In this document: in pieces, positions 22,911-30,789 of the stretch
How positions within the stretch are numbered: the first letter of the stretch is position 1
How the letters are laid out: every line of letters starts with the position of its first letter
DNA from: Microbacterium algeriense
GTDB lineage: Bacteria; Actinomycetota; Actinomycetes; Actinomycetales; Microbacteriaceae
Assembly: GCF_008868005.1 (NCBI RefSeq)
Contig: NZ_WAAO01000003.1
Span: 310,001-374,000, forward strand
Length of the DNA stretch: 64,000 nucleotides
Direction: 5' to 3'
The notes under the pieces: generated by a model
Seen by the model: the letters and a program-made list of their open reading frames with translations, nothing else
Databases searched by the model: none
Told to the model about the DNA's origin: nothing
Position numbers and translations under genes: made by a program

Positions 22911-23549
22911 TCAGGGCAGGCGGTTGGCCTTCGCCAGGTTCGCCGTCAGTTCCTCGGCGTTCTGGCGCACCACGTACGCCGGGCGGTCGCGCTCGGCCCG
23001 CCAGGACTCGCTCAGCGGACCGATGTTGACGGTGTCGAAACCCGCCTCGTCGTAGAACCGCGTCACGAAGGCGACAGCCTCGTCGTCTCCCGCCGTGGCG
23101 AGGGCACGCCGGTTCGGGGTCCCCGCCGGCGCGCCGTCGGTCGTGATCTCGGACGCGAAGATGTGGTTGAACGCCTTCGCGATCTTCGAGGAGGGAAGGG
23201 CGCGCTGCACGAGCTCCGAGGTGGTGGTCTCGCCCTTGTCCAGCGCTTCGATGTGGCCGTCGCGCTCGAAGTAGTAGTTGTTGGTGTCGAGCACGATCTT
23301 CCCCGCGAGCTGTTCGGCCGGGAGCTGATCGATCGCACGCAGGGGCACGGTGACCACCGCGACGTCCGCGGCCGCTGCCGCTTCCTCCGCCGTGGCGGCC
23401 TTCGCGCGGGGTCCGAGTTCCGCGACGAGGTCGGCGAGCGTCTCCGGCCCGCGCGAGTTCGCGATCACGACGTCGTAGCCGTTCGCCACCGCGACGCGCG
23501 CGACCTGGCTGCCGATGTTTCCTGCACCGATGATTCCGAGAGTTGTCAT
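22911..23549 (-). CDS. NADPH-dependent F420 reductase-like (NADP_bind) protein
   Basis: A 212-aa Rossmann-fold protein. The N-terminal GIIGAGNIGSQVARVA is the NADP-binding loop, and ANSRGPETL supplies the phosphate-binding Ser-Arg. DVAVVTVPLRAIDQL, VLDTNNYYFERDG and IAKAFNHIF are signature segments of the Npd/FNO-like family often named NADPH-dependent F420 reductase. Some relatives do not use F420 and reduce other acceptors, so the cofactor is not certain. It is followed by its own terminator and lies upstream of the GntR gene. The nearest neighbours on the other side are the sufU-sufS pair. Confidence 0.87.
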   Translation of the reverse strand: MTTLGIIGAGNIGSQVARVAVANGYDVVIANSRGPETLADLVAELGPRAKAATAEEAAAAADVAVVTVPLRAIDQLPAEQLAGKIVLDTNNYYFERDGHIEALDKGETTTSELVQRALPSSKIAKAFNHIFASEITTDGAPAGTPNRRALATAGDDEAVAFVTRFYDEAGFDTVNIGPLSESWRAERDRPAYVVRQNAEELTANLAKANRLP

Positions 23550-23616
23550 GCTCGCCCCAACGCGCGAGAGCGACGACTATTCCCCGCTGACTCCGTGCGG
23601 GACAAGTCGACGGCTG

Positions 23617-24051
23617 TCAGCTGCGGGCGAGCGCGTCCTCCGCGGCGACCCAGGCGAGCATGGCGCACTTGACGCGCGCGACGTATTTCGAGACCCCGCC
23701 GAGAGCGGCCGCATCGCCCAGCAGCTCCTCGTCGGGCTCGATCTTCCCGCGGGAGCGCATCGCCTCGCGGAAGGCCGCGATCCGCACCTCGAGCTCCGCC
23801 ACCGTGAGTCCTTCGGCGAGTTCGGCGAGCAGCGACGCCGACGCCTGAGAGATCGCGCAGCCGTGGCCCTCCCACGCGATCGCCTCCACCGAGCCGTCGG
23901 CCGCGCGATGCACCTGCAGCGTGATCTCGTCGCCGCACGTGGGGTTGAGCTGGTGGGACTGCGCCGCGATCTCGTCCCGCAGACCGTAACCGTGCGGCGT
24001 GCGGGAGTGGTCGAGGATCAGTTCCTGATACAGGTTCTGCAGGTCGCTCAT
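23617..24051 (-). CDS. sufU: SUF system NifU-like scaffold/sulfur-transfer protein
   Basis: A 144-aa IscU/SufU protein. The three conserved cysteines are visible in NPTCGDEITL, HGCAISQAS and VKCAMLAWV, with Asp next to the first as in zinc-bound SufU. SufU accepts sulfur from SufS and passes it to the SufBCD scaffold. Its ATG overlaps the sufS stop by 4 bp (ATGA), so the enzymes are coupled. The sufB/C/D genes are not in this window. The frame is open across sufS, but similarity begins at MSDLQNLYQEL. Confidence 0.94.
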   Translation of the reverse strand: MSDLQNLYQELILDHSRTPHGYGLRDEIAAQSHQLNPTCGDEITLQVHRAADGSVEAIAWEGHGCAISQASASLLAELAEGLTVAELEVRIAAFREAMRSRGKIEPDEELLGDAAALGGVSKYVARVKCAMLAWVAAEDALARS

Positions 24052-25355
24052 GCGCCCCTCCGGAAGAACTCGATCGCTCCGGCGACGCCGTCGATCACGG
24101 CGTCCACCTCGGCGTCCGTGGTGTACAGGTAGGTGCTCGCCCGTGTCGACGAGGTCACACCGAGACGCCGGTGCAGCGGCTGGGCGCAGTGGTGGCCGAC
24201 GCGCACCGCGATGCCGAGGTCGTCGAGGTACTGCCCCACGTCGTGCGAGTGGATGCCGGCGACGTCGAAGCTCGCCAGGCCCACGCGCGGCAGGTCGATG
24301 CCGGCGCCGAGCACGCGCACTCCGTCGATCGCACCGAGACCCTCGACCAGACGGCGACCGAAGGCGGCTTCGTGGGCGGCGATGCGCGGCATCCCGACGG
24401 CCGTCAGGTAGTCGATGGCGGCGGCGAGCGCGATGGCCTGGGACACCCGCTGCGTCCCCGCCTCGAACCGCTGCGGCGGCGGAAGGTACTCGGCCTCGGT
24501 CGTCGTCACCGTGGTGATCATCGAGCCACCCGTCAGGAACGGGGGCATGGCGGCGAGCAGGTCGCGACGCCCGTAGAGGGCGCCGATGCCGGTGGGGCCG
24601 AGCATCTTGTGCCCCGACAGCACGGCCAAGTCGACCCCGAGCGCTCGCACGTCCAGCGGCAGGTGCGGCGCCGACTGGCAGGCGTCCAGCAGCGTCAGAG
24701 CGCCGACCTCTCGCGCCAGGGCGACGAGGCGATCGACCGGGTTGATCACGCCGAGGACGTTGGAGACGTGCGTGAACGCGACCAGCTTCGTGCGTGGGCC
24801 GATCAGTTCGGCGGCGATGTCGAGGCGAAGGGCGCCGTCGTCGTCGAGGGGGATGACCTTCAGCGTGGCACCCGTGCGCGCGGCCAGCTCCTGCCACGGG
24901 ATGAGGTTCGCGTGGTGCTCCATCTCCGTGGTGACGATGTCGTCGCCCGCGCGGAGCCGGAGGGGCTCGGCCTGCGCCCCACCGCGCCCGAGGGAGGCGT
25001 TCGACAGGGAGTAGGCGACGAGGTTGATGGCCTCGGTGGCGTTCGAGGTCCAGACGATCTCGTCCTCCTCCGCCCCGACGAAGCGGGCGACCGTGGCCCT
25101 GGCGTCTTCGAAGAGCTCCGTCGCCTCGGCCGCGAGCGTGTGCGCACCGCGGTGCACCGCCGAGTTCCTGGTGGTCGCGAACTCGCGCTCGGCGTCCAAC
25201 ACGGCCGACGGACGCTGCGAGGTCGCCCCCGAGTCGAGGTAGGCGAGAGGATGCCCGTTCACCTCGGTGCCGAGGATGGGGAAGTCGGCGCGGATGCGCC
25301 GCACCTCGTCCTCGGTCAGGGGGGCGACGACGTCGACTCCGGGAGAAGCGCTCAT
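24048..25355 (-). CDS. sufS: Cysteine desulfurase SufS
   Basis: A 435-aa PLP enzyme that removes sulfur from cysteine. The PLP Lys lies in VLSGHKMLGPTGIG. The cofactor His and Asp are in EMEHHANLIPWQ and LLDACQSAPH, and the active-site Cys is in VRVGHHCAQPLHRR. This is the class II (SufS/CsdA) arrangement. The N-terminus starts at MSASPGVDVV with GGAGGG immediately upstream; longer frames are not protein-like. It forms a two-gene operon with sufU. The lactate of PLP enzymes can confuse it with kynureninase-like proteins, but the sufU neighbour settles the call. Confidence 0.95.
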   Translation of the reverse strand: MSASPGVDVVAPLTEDEVRRIRADFPILGTEVNGHPLAYLDSGATSQRPSAVLDAEREFATTRNSAVHRGAHTLAAEATELFEDARATVARFVGAEEDEIVWTSNATEAINLVAYSLSNASLGRGGAQAEPLRLRAGDDIVTTEMEHHANLIPWQELAARTGATLKVIPLDDDGALRLDIAAELIGPRTKLVAFTHVSNVLGVINPVDRLVALAREVGALTLLDACQSAPHLPLDVRALGVDLAVLSGHKMLGPTGIGALYGRRDLLAAMPPFLTGGSMITTVTTTEAEYLPPPQRFEAGTQRVSQAIALAAAIDYLTAVGMPRIAAHEAAFGRRLVEGLGAIDGVRVLGAGIDLPRVGLASFDVAGIHSHDVGQYLDDLGIAVRVGHHCAQPLHRRLGVTSSTRASTYLYTTDAEVDAVIDGVAGAIEFFRRGA

Positions 25356-25405
25356 CCCTCCAGTCTCCCATCCGCCGAGCACCCTGGGGCGGCGGAGGCG
25401 TTCGG

Positions 25406-26206
25406 TCACATCCGCGCGAACCGCGCCCTGGCGATGCAGAAGATGCCGTAGATCGCGAAGCCGGCCCCGACCGCACCCAGGACGAGACGACCGAACGGCA
25501 GGTCCAGGAGACTGTGCAGCGCGGCGTCCAGCCCGGCCGCCTTGTCGGGGTCCTGCGTGACGGCGGCCACCACGAACAGCACACCGGTCACTCCGACGGC
25601 GACGCCCTTGCCCAGGTAGCCGATGACGCCGAGAGCGATGATGCCGCCGCGCGCTGCGCCGGTCGGCATGTCGAGCAGTTTCTCGAACGATCGCATGATC
25701 GCGCTGACCACGAATCCGACGCCCACGCCGATCACGGACAGCCCGACGATCACCAGCAGCGCGACGCCTCCCGGTGCCGCGAGCACCACCTGACTGAGCG
25801 TCTTCGAAGCCTCCTCGGACTCCGCATGCCCGCCGACGGCGTAGACCAGCGCGAGTCCCCCGATGACCAGGTAGGCGCCCGCGATGCCGAAGAGCTTGAG
25901 CCGCTGTCCCCATTTCTTCGTCTCGGCGGGGTCGGCGGCGAGGAACGCGCTCGCGATCTGCCAGACGGCGAGGGCGATCAGTCCTGCGGCGATCAGCAGG
26001 AGCAGCAGACCGCCGATCGGATTGTTCCGCACCTGCTCCATCGCGCCGTCCTGGTCGGCGTCACCCGATCCGCCGGCGGCGATCGAGATCGCGATGGAGC
26101 CGATGATGACGTGGATCAGTCCGAGCACCACGAACCCGGCACGGGCGATGCGTCGGAACGCCGTGGAGTCCTTCGCCACGCGCGCCGCGTGCTTGACCGT
26201 GCTCAT
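25406..26206 (-). CDS. DUF1206 membrane protein
   Basis: A 266-aa membrane protein built of three related two-helix units. Each opens with a basic/amphipathic stretch and a GxxxxGxxxx helix (RAGFVVLGLIHVIIGSIAIS; WGQRLKLFGIAGAYLVIGGL; RGGIIALGVIGYLGKGVAVG). Total about six transmembrane helices. This triplicated pattern is that of DUF1206, found in many actinobacteria and without known function. GGGAAGGG is poorly spaced before the ATG. It lies alone between sufS and the GyrI-like genes. Confidence 0.82.
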   Translation of the reverse strand: MSTVKHAARVAKDSTAFRRIARAGFVVLGLIHVIIGSIAISIAAGGSGDADQDGAMEQVRNNPIGGLLLLLIAAGLIALAVWQIASAFLAADPAETKKWGQRLKLFGIAGAYLVIGGLALVYAVGGHAESEEASKTLSQVVLAAPGGVALLVIVGLSVIGVGVGFVVSAIMRSFEKLLDMPTGAARGGIIALGVIGYLGKGVAVGVTGVLFVVAAVTQDPDKAAGLDAALHSLLDLPFGRLVLGAVGAGFAIYGIFCIARARFARM

Positions 26207-26275
26207 GAAGGGAAGGGTATCCCGGCGGAGCGCCGCCGAAGAGGGGGTTGCATTCCGGCGTTCTCGACCGGAGAC

Positions 26276-26911
26276 CTAGTCGGCGTCCGCGACCGGCTGC
26301 CGGAGGATGGTGCGCAGCTTCGCCGGGTCGGTGCGCCGCAGGTCGCTCAGGTAGATCTCGTGATGCCGGCCCGTCATCCGCAGGCCGTTCTCCGGGATGA
26401 AGCGGTGATGCAGTTCGTCGAGCACCGGCCCCTCGTCGTCGAACGGCCCGACGTGCAGCGTCTGCACGCATCGTCCCTCGGCGAGCGTCTCCAGCCGCAC
26501 CCTCGACAGCGCGGGGAGCGGCTCCTTCTTCTTCTCGGCCTTGCGGGCGACGGTCTCGACGGCGTCGGCGAACATCGGCCTCGTCACGTGGTCTCCCACC
26601 AGGAGCAGGAGCGTCCATTCCCACGCGGATTTGTCGCGCCGAGAGGTGAACGACTCCATGTCGTCGGCGTGCCACAGCCCTTCGAGCGGCATGACCACGG
26701 TGTCGATCCCGAGCTCGGTCCGGCTGGCGAACTTCAGCGTGTAGGCGAGGGGGAACAGCGCCGACACGGCCTCCGCGTACGCGGGCGCCGTGTTCGGGTC
26801 TCCGCTGCCGTCGATCATCAGATACTGCAGCGGCGGCACGTCGAGGACACGGAACTCTCCCCGCTTGGCGCGATACGCATCGATGGTCTTCTTGGGGTCG
26901 ATCGCCGCCAT
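26276..26911 (-). CDS. GyrI-like small-molecule-binding domain protein
   Basis: A 211-aa protein of the GyrI-like superfamily (SOUL/BmrR effector fold). Visible pattern: VLDVPPLQYLMIDGSGDPNT, YAEAVSALFPLAYTLKF, PLEGLWHADD and HHEIYLSDLRRTDPAKLRTI. These stand-alone forms often bind hydrophobic cations or drugs and may sequester or hydrolyse them. The frame is open far upstream, but similarity starts at MAAIDPKKTI. The next gene upstream is an AraC-type regulator with its own GyrI-like domain, so the two may share a ligand. Confidence 0.85.
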   Translation of the reverse strand: MAAIDPKKTIDAYRAKRGEFRVLDVPPLQYLMIDGSGDPNTAPAYAEAVSALFPLAYTLKFASRTELGIDTVVMPLEGLWHADDMESFTSRRDKSAWEWTLLLLVGDHVTRPMFADAVETVARKAEKKKEPLPALSRVRLETLAEGRCVQTLHVGPFDDEGPVLDELHHRFIPENGLRMTGRHHEIYLSDLRRTDPAKLRTILRQPVADAD

Positions 26912-27008
26912 GGCGGGCCTCCTGACTGGTGCGCTCTGGTCGTGGGCCCAGTGTGACAGGGAGGTCCGACAGCGGGGAGGAACGGACCGTCGCTCCCCGC
27001 TGTCGCCG

Positions 27009-27872
27009 TCAGGCGTGCTCGACCGGCAGCCAGAGCTCGCACGAGGCGAAGTCGCCGCTGAACTCGAGATAGCGCACGATCGAGGGCCCCGGTCGCAGCC
27101 GCCAGGGATTCGACGGGAACCACTCGGTCGCGGTCGCCGCCCAGAGGTCCTGCAGAGTCTGCGGGAACGGTCCGCGTGCCGCGAAGACCGCCCACGCCCC
27201 CTCCTCGACAGACATCGCATCGAGGTCGTCCGGCACGGGCGTCGAGGCCGACAGCGCGACACCGTGCAGGTAGGTGAGCATGCTGCCCTCCGGTGCGTCC
27301 GGGTCGATGCCGGCGGTGACGGCGAGGATGCCTGCCGGCTCCGCGTCGCCGAGCGCCTTGAGCCGCTGGTGCTCCTCTGCGGGGAGAGCGGCGATGTGCG
27401 CCTGGATGTGCGGATTGACTCCCTGGTGGATGAGCGGGACCTCGACGGCGTGGCCGGTGAGGACGAATGCGGGCTGGTGGACGATGGTGACATCCATGCG
27501 GGTGCTCCCTTCGACGCTCAGGCGGAACCGGAGCGTGGGTTGTGTGCGGAGAGGACCCCCGTCTCGCCGCGCATCCGCGGGCCCGATCCCGTGCACGGCA
27601 CGGAACGCGCGGCCGAACGCCTCGGTCGAGCCGTACCCGTGGCGCACGGCCACGTCGAGCAGGTTCCCCGCCCCGGACGCGAGCTCCGCACCGGCGAGCG
27701 TCATCCGACGACGGCGCACGTACTCCGAGAGCGGCATGCCGGCCAGCGCCGAGAACATCCGCCGCAGGTGGTACTCGGTCGTCCCGTGCGCGTGAGCGAA
27801 CGCGTCGACGTCGAGCTCCGCGGCGTGATCCGATTCGACCAGGTCGACCAGGGCGTTGAGCGTGGCGATCAT
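27009..27872 (-). CDS. AraC-type regulator with C-terminal GyrI-like effector domain
   Basis: A 287-aa regulator. Two AraC HTH units occupy residues 5-105 (HGTTEYHLRRMFSALAGMPL, VRRRRMTLAGAELASGAGNL, HGYGSTEAFGRAFRAVHGIG). A GyrI-like ligand-binding domain follows (about 125-285: MDVTIVHQPAFVLTGHAVEV, AAWAVFAARGPFPQTLQDLW). This domain order is that of Rob/SoxS-like activators with a fused effector domain. It is 97 bp upstream of a stand-alone GyrI-like gene on the same strand, which may be its target. The inducer is unknown but is likely a hydrophobic or cationic compound. Confidence 0.9.
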   Translation of the reverse strand: MIATLNALVDLVESDHAAELDVDAFAHAHGTTEYHLRRMFSALAGMPLSEYVRRRRMTLAGAELASGAGNLLDVAVRHGYGSTEAFGRAFRAVHGIGPADARRDGGPLRTQPTLRFRLSVEGSTRMDVTIVHQPAFVLTGHAVEVPLIHQGVNPHIQAHIAALPAEEHQRLKALGDAEPAGILAVTAGIDPDAPEGSMLTYLHGVALSASTPVPDDLDAMSVEEGAWAVFAARGPFPQTLQDLWAATATEWFPSNPWRLRPGPSIVRYLEFSGDFASCELWLPVEHA

Positions 27873-27958
27873 GAGGTCCTCCTTTCCTCACCATCGTCTC
27901 CGCGTCGCCTCACGCGCACCCGACTTCTCCTGCCGGATGCGATCGGCTCGCCGCGGCG

Positions 27959-28093
27959 TCAGAGCTCGACGGGCGGCGCCGGCTCCGACTCCGCTGCTTC
28001 CGGGTGCCGCGCGAGGTTCACGATGGCGGCGATCAGCCCGCCCCATACCGTGACCATGGCGATGATCATCATGATGATCGCGATCGGGCTCAT
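27959..28093 (-). CDS. metS: Methionine/alanine importer small subunit (MetS)
   Basis: A 44-aa single-helix membrane protein, MSPIAIIMMIIAMVTVWGGL at the start and a short acidic tail. It matches the small subunit MetS of the actinobacterial MetPS methionine/alanine importer. The ATG overlaps the metP stop by 4 bp. In Corynebacterium glutamicum MetS is needed for transport by MetP. It is easily missed because it is so short. Confidence 0.88.
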   Translation of the reverse strand: MSPIAIIMMIIAMVTVWGGLIAAIVNLARHPEAAESEPAPPVEL

Positions 28094-29712
28094 GCTCCCG
28101 CTCCCTTCGTGGTCGTCCCGAGCGTCGGGATGGCCGAGGTCTCCGCGTCGGGCGCGTACTCCTCCTGGGCCAGGAACCGGTCGTACTCGGGGTCGTCCTT
28201 CGCGTGGGAGCGTCTGCTCCACGGCACGGCCGACAGCAGCAGCGCCAGCACGACCAGGGCGACCACCATGCCCCAGCCGAACACGGCGAGGAACCACACC
28301 GGGTAGCCACTGTACGGCTCGGAGATCTTCGCGATCAGCTCGCTGATGAAGAGGTAGCCGAGCACGATCGGGGCGAGCACGCCGACGAGCAGCTTCCAGA
28401 CGGTGCCCACGCGGAAGCTGGAGCGGCGGTTCAGGTGCTCGACCAGCGCGGGGAGCTTGTGCAGGAGCCAGGCCACCACGATCACGGCGATCAGCGCGAC
28501 GGCCATGATCCCGAAGGAGTTCACGAAGGCGTCGACGGTGTCGAGCACCGTCAGCGCCGTCGTCGTCGAGAACAGCGCCATCGACACGAGCGCGAGCGGG
28601 ATCGCCACGGTGAGCGTCGTGCGGACCCGGGCCCAACCGAGCTTGTCCTGCAGAGCCGCGACGATCACCTCGAGGATCGAGATCAGCGAGGTCACTCCGG
28701 CGAAGACCAGCGCCCCGAAGAACAGCACGCCGATGATGGAGCCGCCCGTCGCCTGCGAGACGATCGTCGGGAACGCCACGAAGGCCAGACCGATGCCGGA
28801 GGTCGCCACCCCGGCGACATCCGTGCCCTGGGCCTGGGCCATGAACCCGAGTGCTGCGAACACGCCGATGCCGGCGAGGATCTCGAACCCGGAGTTCGCG
28901 AAAGCGACCACGAGACCGGAGCCGGTGAGGTCGGTCTTGCGCTTGAGGTACGAGGAGTAGGTCACCATGATGCCGAAGGCGACCGAGAGCGAGAAGAAGA
29001 TGTGTCCGTATGCCGACGCCCAGACTCCCGGATCCGCCAGCGCCTCCCAGTTCGGGGGGAAGAACGCGTCGAGACCGTCCATCGCGCCGGGCAGGAACAG
29101 CGACTGCACGACGAGGATCGCGAACATCACGGTCAGCAGCGGCATCAGGATCATGTTCGCGCGGCCGATGCCCCGCTTCACGCCCAGCGCCATGATGACG
29201 ATCACGACCAGCCACACCACCACGAGGGGAAGACCCACCTGCGGCACGAACTGGGTGGAGACGCCGACGTCCGCGACGGACTCGGAGCGCAGGAAGTCAC
29301 CGGCGAAGAAGGCGTCCTCGTTCCCCGGTCCCCAGGTCAGCTGCGCCGAGAACCAGGTGTACATGGCCGCCCACGCGATGATGACCGCGTAGTACACGGC
29401 GATCACGACGCAGATGAGGACCTGCCACCACCCCAGCGGTTCCGCCGCGCGGTGCAGGCGGCGGAATGCCAGCGGCGCCGAGCCGCGGAACCGGTGTCCG
29501 ATCGCGTAGTCGAAGAACAGCAGAGGGATGCCTGCCGTGAGCAGGGCGCACAGGTACGGGATGAGGAACGCCCCGCCGCCGCCCTCGTACGCGACGTAGG
29601 GGAATCTCCAGATGTTCCCCAGGCCGACAGCCGAGCCGATCGCGGAGAGGATGAACACGTTCCGAGAGCCGAAGGCCTCGCGTCTCGGGGTCTGCGTCGT
29701 TGCGGTGGGCAT
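28090..29712 (-). CDS. metP: Sodium-dependent transporter, NSS family (MetP-like)
   Basis: About 540 aa with 11-12 transmembrane helices. Signature segments of neurotransmitter:sodium symporters are GSAVGLGNIWRFPYVAYEGG in TM1, FLIPYLCALLTAGIPLLFFD in TM2, FFSLSVAFGIMVTYSSYL in TM6 and FFGALVFAGVTSLISILEVI in TM8. The downstream MetS-type subunit marks it as a MetP-like methionine/alanine importer rather than another amino-acid symporter. The open frame extends 15 codons further, but MPTATTQTPRREAFGSRNVF at 29712 is the natural start. No SAM riboswitch is visible upstream. Confidence 0.92.
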   Translation of the reverse strand: MPTATTQTPRREAFGSRNVFILSAIGSAVGLGNIWRFPYVAYEGGGGAFLIPYLCALLTAGIPLLFFDYAIGHRFRGSAPLAFRRLHRAAEPLGWWQVLICVVIAVYYAVIIAWAAMYTWFSAQLTWGPGNEDAFFAGDFLRSESVADVGVSTQFVPQVGLPLVVVWLVVIVIMALGVKRGIGRANMILMPLLTVMFAILVVQSLFLPGAMDGLDAFFPPNWEALADPGVWASAYGHIFFSLSVAFGIMVTYSSYLKRKTDLTGSGLVVAFANSGFEILAGIGVFAALGFMAQAQGTDVAGVATSGIGLAFVAFPTIVSQATGGSIIGVLFFGALVFAGVTSLISILEVIVAALQDKLGWARVRTTLTVAIPLALVSMALFSTTTALTVLDTVDAFVNSFGIMAVALIAVIVVAWLLHKLPALVEHLNRRSSFRVGTVWKLLVGVLAPIVLGYLFISELIAKISEPYSGYPVWFLAVFGWGMVVALVVLALLLSAVPWSRRSHAKDDPEYDRFLAQEEYAPDAETSAIPTLGTTTKGAGA

Positions 29713-29810
29713 GCGGGCGAGACTACCGGAGGGCCGGACCCGATTCCCACTCGACACCGGTTTCGCCGACCAAGAGCCCCGGCGCGCGACGACCGCTGAG
29801 TCAACGAGAA

Positions 29811-29832
29811 AACCCCCGCCGGAGCGGGGGTT
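29811..29832 (-). terminator. Terminator hairpin at the tRNA-Ser 3' end
   Basis: AACCCCCGC (29811-29819) pairs with GCGGGGGTT (29824-29832) around CGGA. On the minus strand it follows the tRNA-Ser by six bases and ends with a short T-run (GTTTTCTCG), the classical intrinsic form. Confidence 0.8.
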
Positions 29833-29838
29833 CTTCTG

Positions 29839-29927
29839 CGGAGACGAGGGGATTTGAACCCCTGGTCCCCGTGAGGGGACTCCACCTTAGCAGGGTGGTG
29901 CACTCGGCCGGACTATGCGACGTCTCC
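29839..29927 (-). tRNA. tRNA-Ser (anticodon GCU)
   Basis: An 89-nt class II tRNA. The acceptor GGAGACG pairs with CGTCTCC and is followed by G. The D-arm contains TAGTCCGGCCGAGTGCA, the anticodon arm CCACCCTGCTAAGGTGG reads GCU, the long variable arm is AGTCCCCTCACGGGGAC, and the T-arm is GGGGTTCAAATCCCC. CCA is not encoded. It decodes AGU/AGC. Confidence 0.97.
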
Positions 29928-30046
29928 AGGCACCCGACCCGAAAGTACGGATGCACCTAGCCATCATAACGGGTCTGATGATCGGACACGAACCGAGCGT
30001 GTCCCCACCTCCCCGCCGAGCCGGAACCGCCTGGGATACTGACCGC

Positions 30047-30757
30047 ATGACCGGGATGCCGTTGGCGTCGGGCGGACCATCCGTCGAGGCGCGCGAGGGA
30101 CTGTGGACGAGGCGGGCGACGGGATACGGCGTGGTGCTCGCGCTGCTGGTGGTGTCGTACGGACTCTGCGCCGTGCAGCCGAGCACCGATCCGAGTCCGT
30201 GGGCGTTCCTCCCGATGCTCGCGACCGTCGCCGTCGTGTTCTCCGTCACGGGAGCGAGTCGGATCGCGCAGCGGGTGTCCTGGGTCGTGCTCTCCGCCGC
30301 CGGTCTCGCGGCGATCGTGGCCGGAGCGCTCGGCGCCGACGGTCCCGTGCTGGCCATCCCGCTGTCGGCCGCGTCGATGATCGCCCTGCTGGTCGCTCCC
30401 TGGGTGATCATCGCGCACCAGGTGACGCGTCGCGGGCTCGACCTCGAGGCGCTCCTCGCCGCGGTCACCGCCTACATCCTCGTCGGCATGTTCTTCGCGT
30501 TCGTGTACAACCTGATGTCGCAGATCGCCCCCGATCCGCTGTTCGGCTCCGAGAACCCGGATTCCCTCGGCAATCAGCTGTTCTTCTCGTTCACGGCGCT
30601 GACGACCACGGGGTACGGCAACCTCGTGCCGGTCGGCACCGGCGGTCAGGCGGTCGCGATCGCCGAGGCCATCACGGGGCAGCTGTTCCTCATCACCGCA
30701 GTCGCCCGGATCATGCGCGGCTCGAGCGCAGGGCGCGGCACGCCCACACCCGCCTGA
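30047..30757 (+). CDS. Potassium channel family protein, one-pore, six helices
   Basis: A 236-aa membrane protein. Four N-terminal helices (about residues 28-130) come before a 2TM pore unit. The pore loop LFFSFTALTTTGYGNLVPVG carries the K+ selectivity filter TGYG, followed by the inner helix VAIAEAITGQLFLITAVARI. There is no charged S4, so it is not an obvious voltage sensor, and no C-terminal RCK domain. GATACT six bases before the ATG suggests a leaderless transcript. The rhamnosidase gene follows 32 bp later on the same strand; co-transcription is possible but the functional link is unclear. Confidence 0.87.
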   Translation: MTGMPLASGGPSVEAREGLWTRRATGYGVVLALLVVSYGLCAVQPSTDPSPWAFLPMLATVAVVFSVTGASRIAQRVSWVVLSAAGLAAIVAGALGADGPVLAIPLSAASMIALLVAPWVIIAHQVTRRGLDLEALLAAVTAYILVGMFFAFVYNLMSQIAPDPLFGSENPDSLGNQLFFSFTALTTTGYGNLVPVGTGGQAVAIAEAITGQLFLITAVARIMRGSSAGRGTPTPA

Positions 30758-30789
30758 GAGGAACGCCCCCGCTCGGCGAGGATGAGAAC

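Noticed and set aside
29713..29810. SAM-type riboswitch before metP
   Set aside because: The gap is about 100 bp, lacks the conserved SAM-aptamer helices and is followed by the tRNA-Ser terminator.
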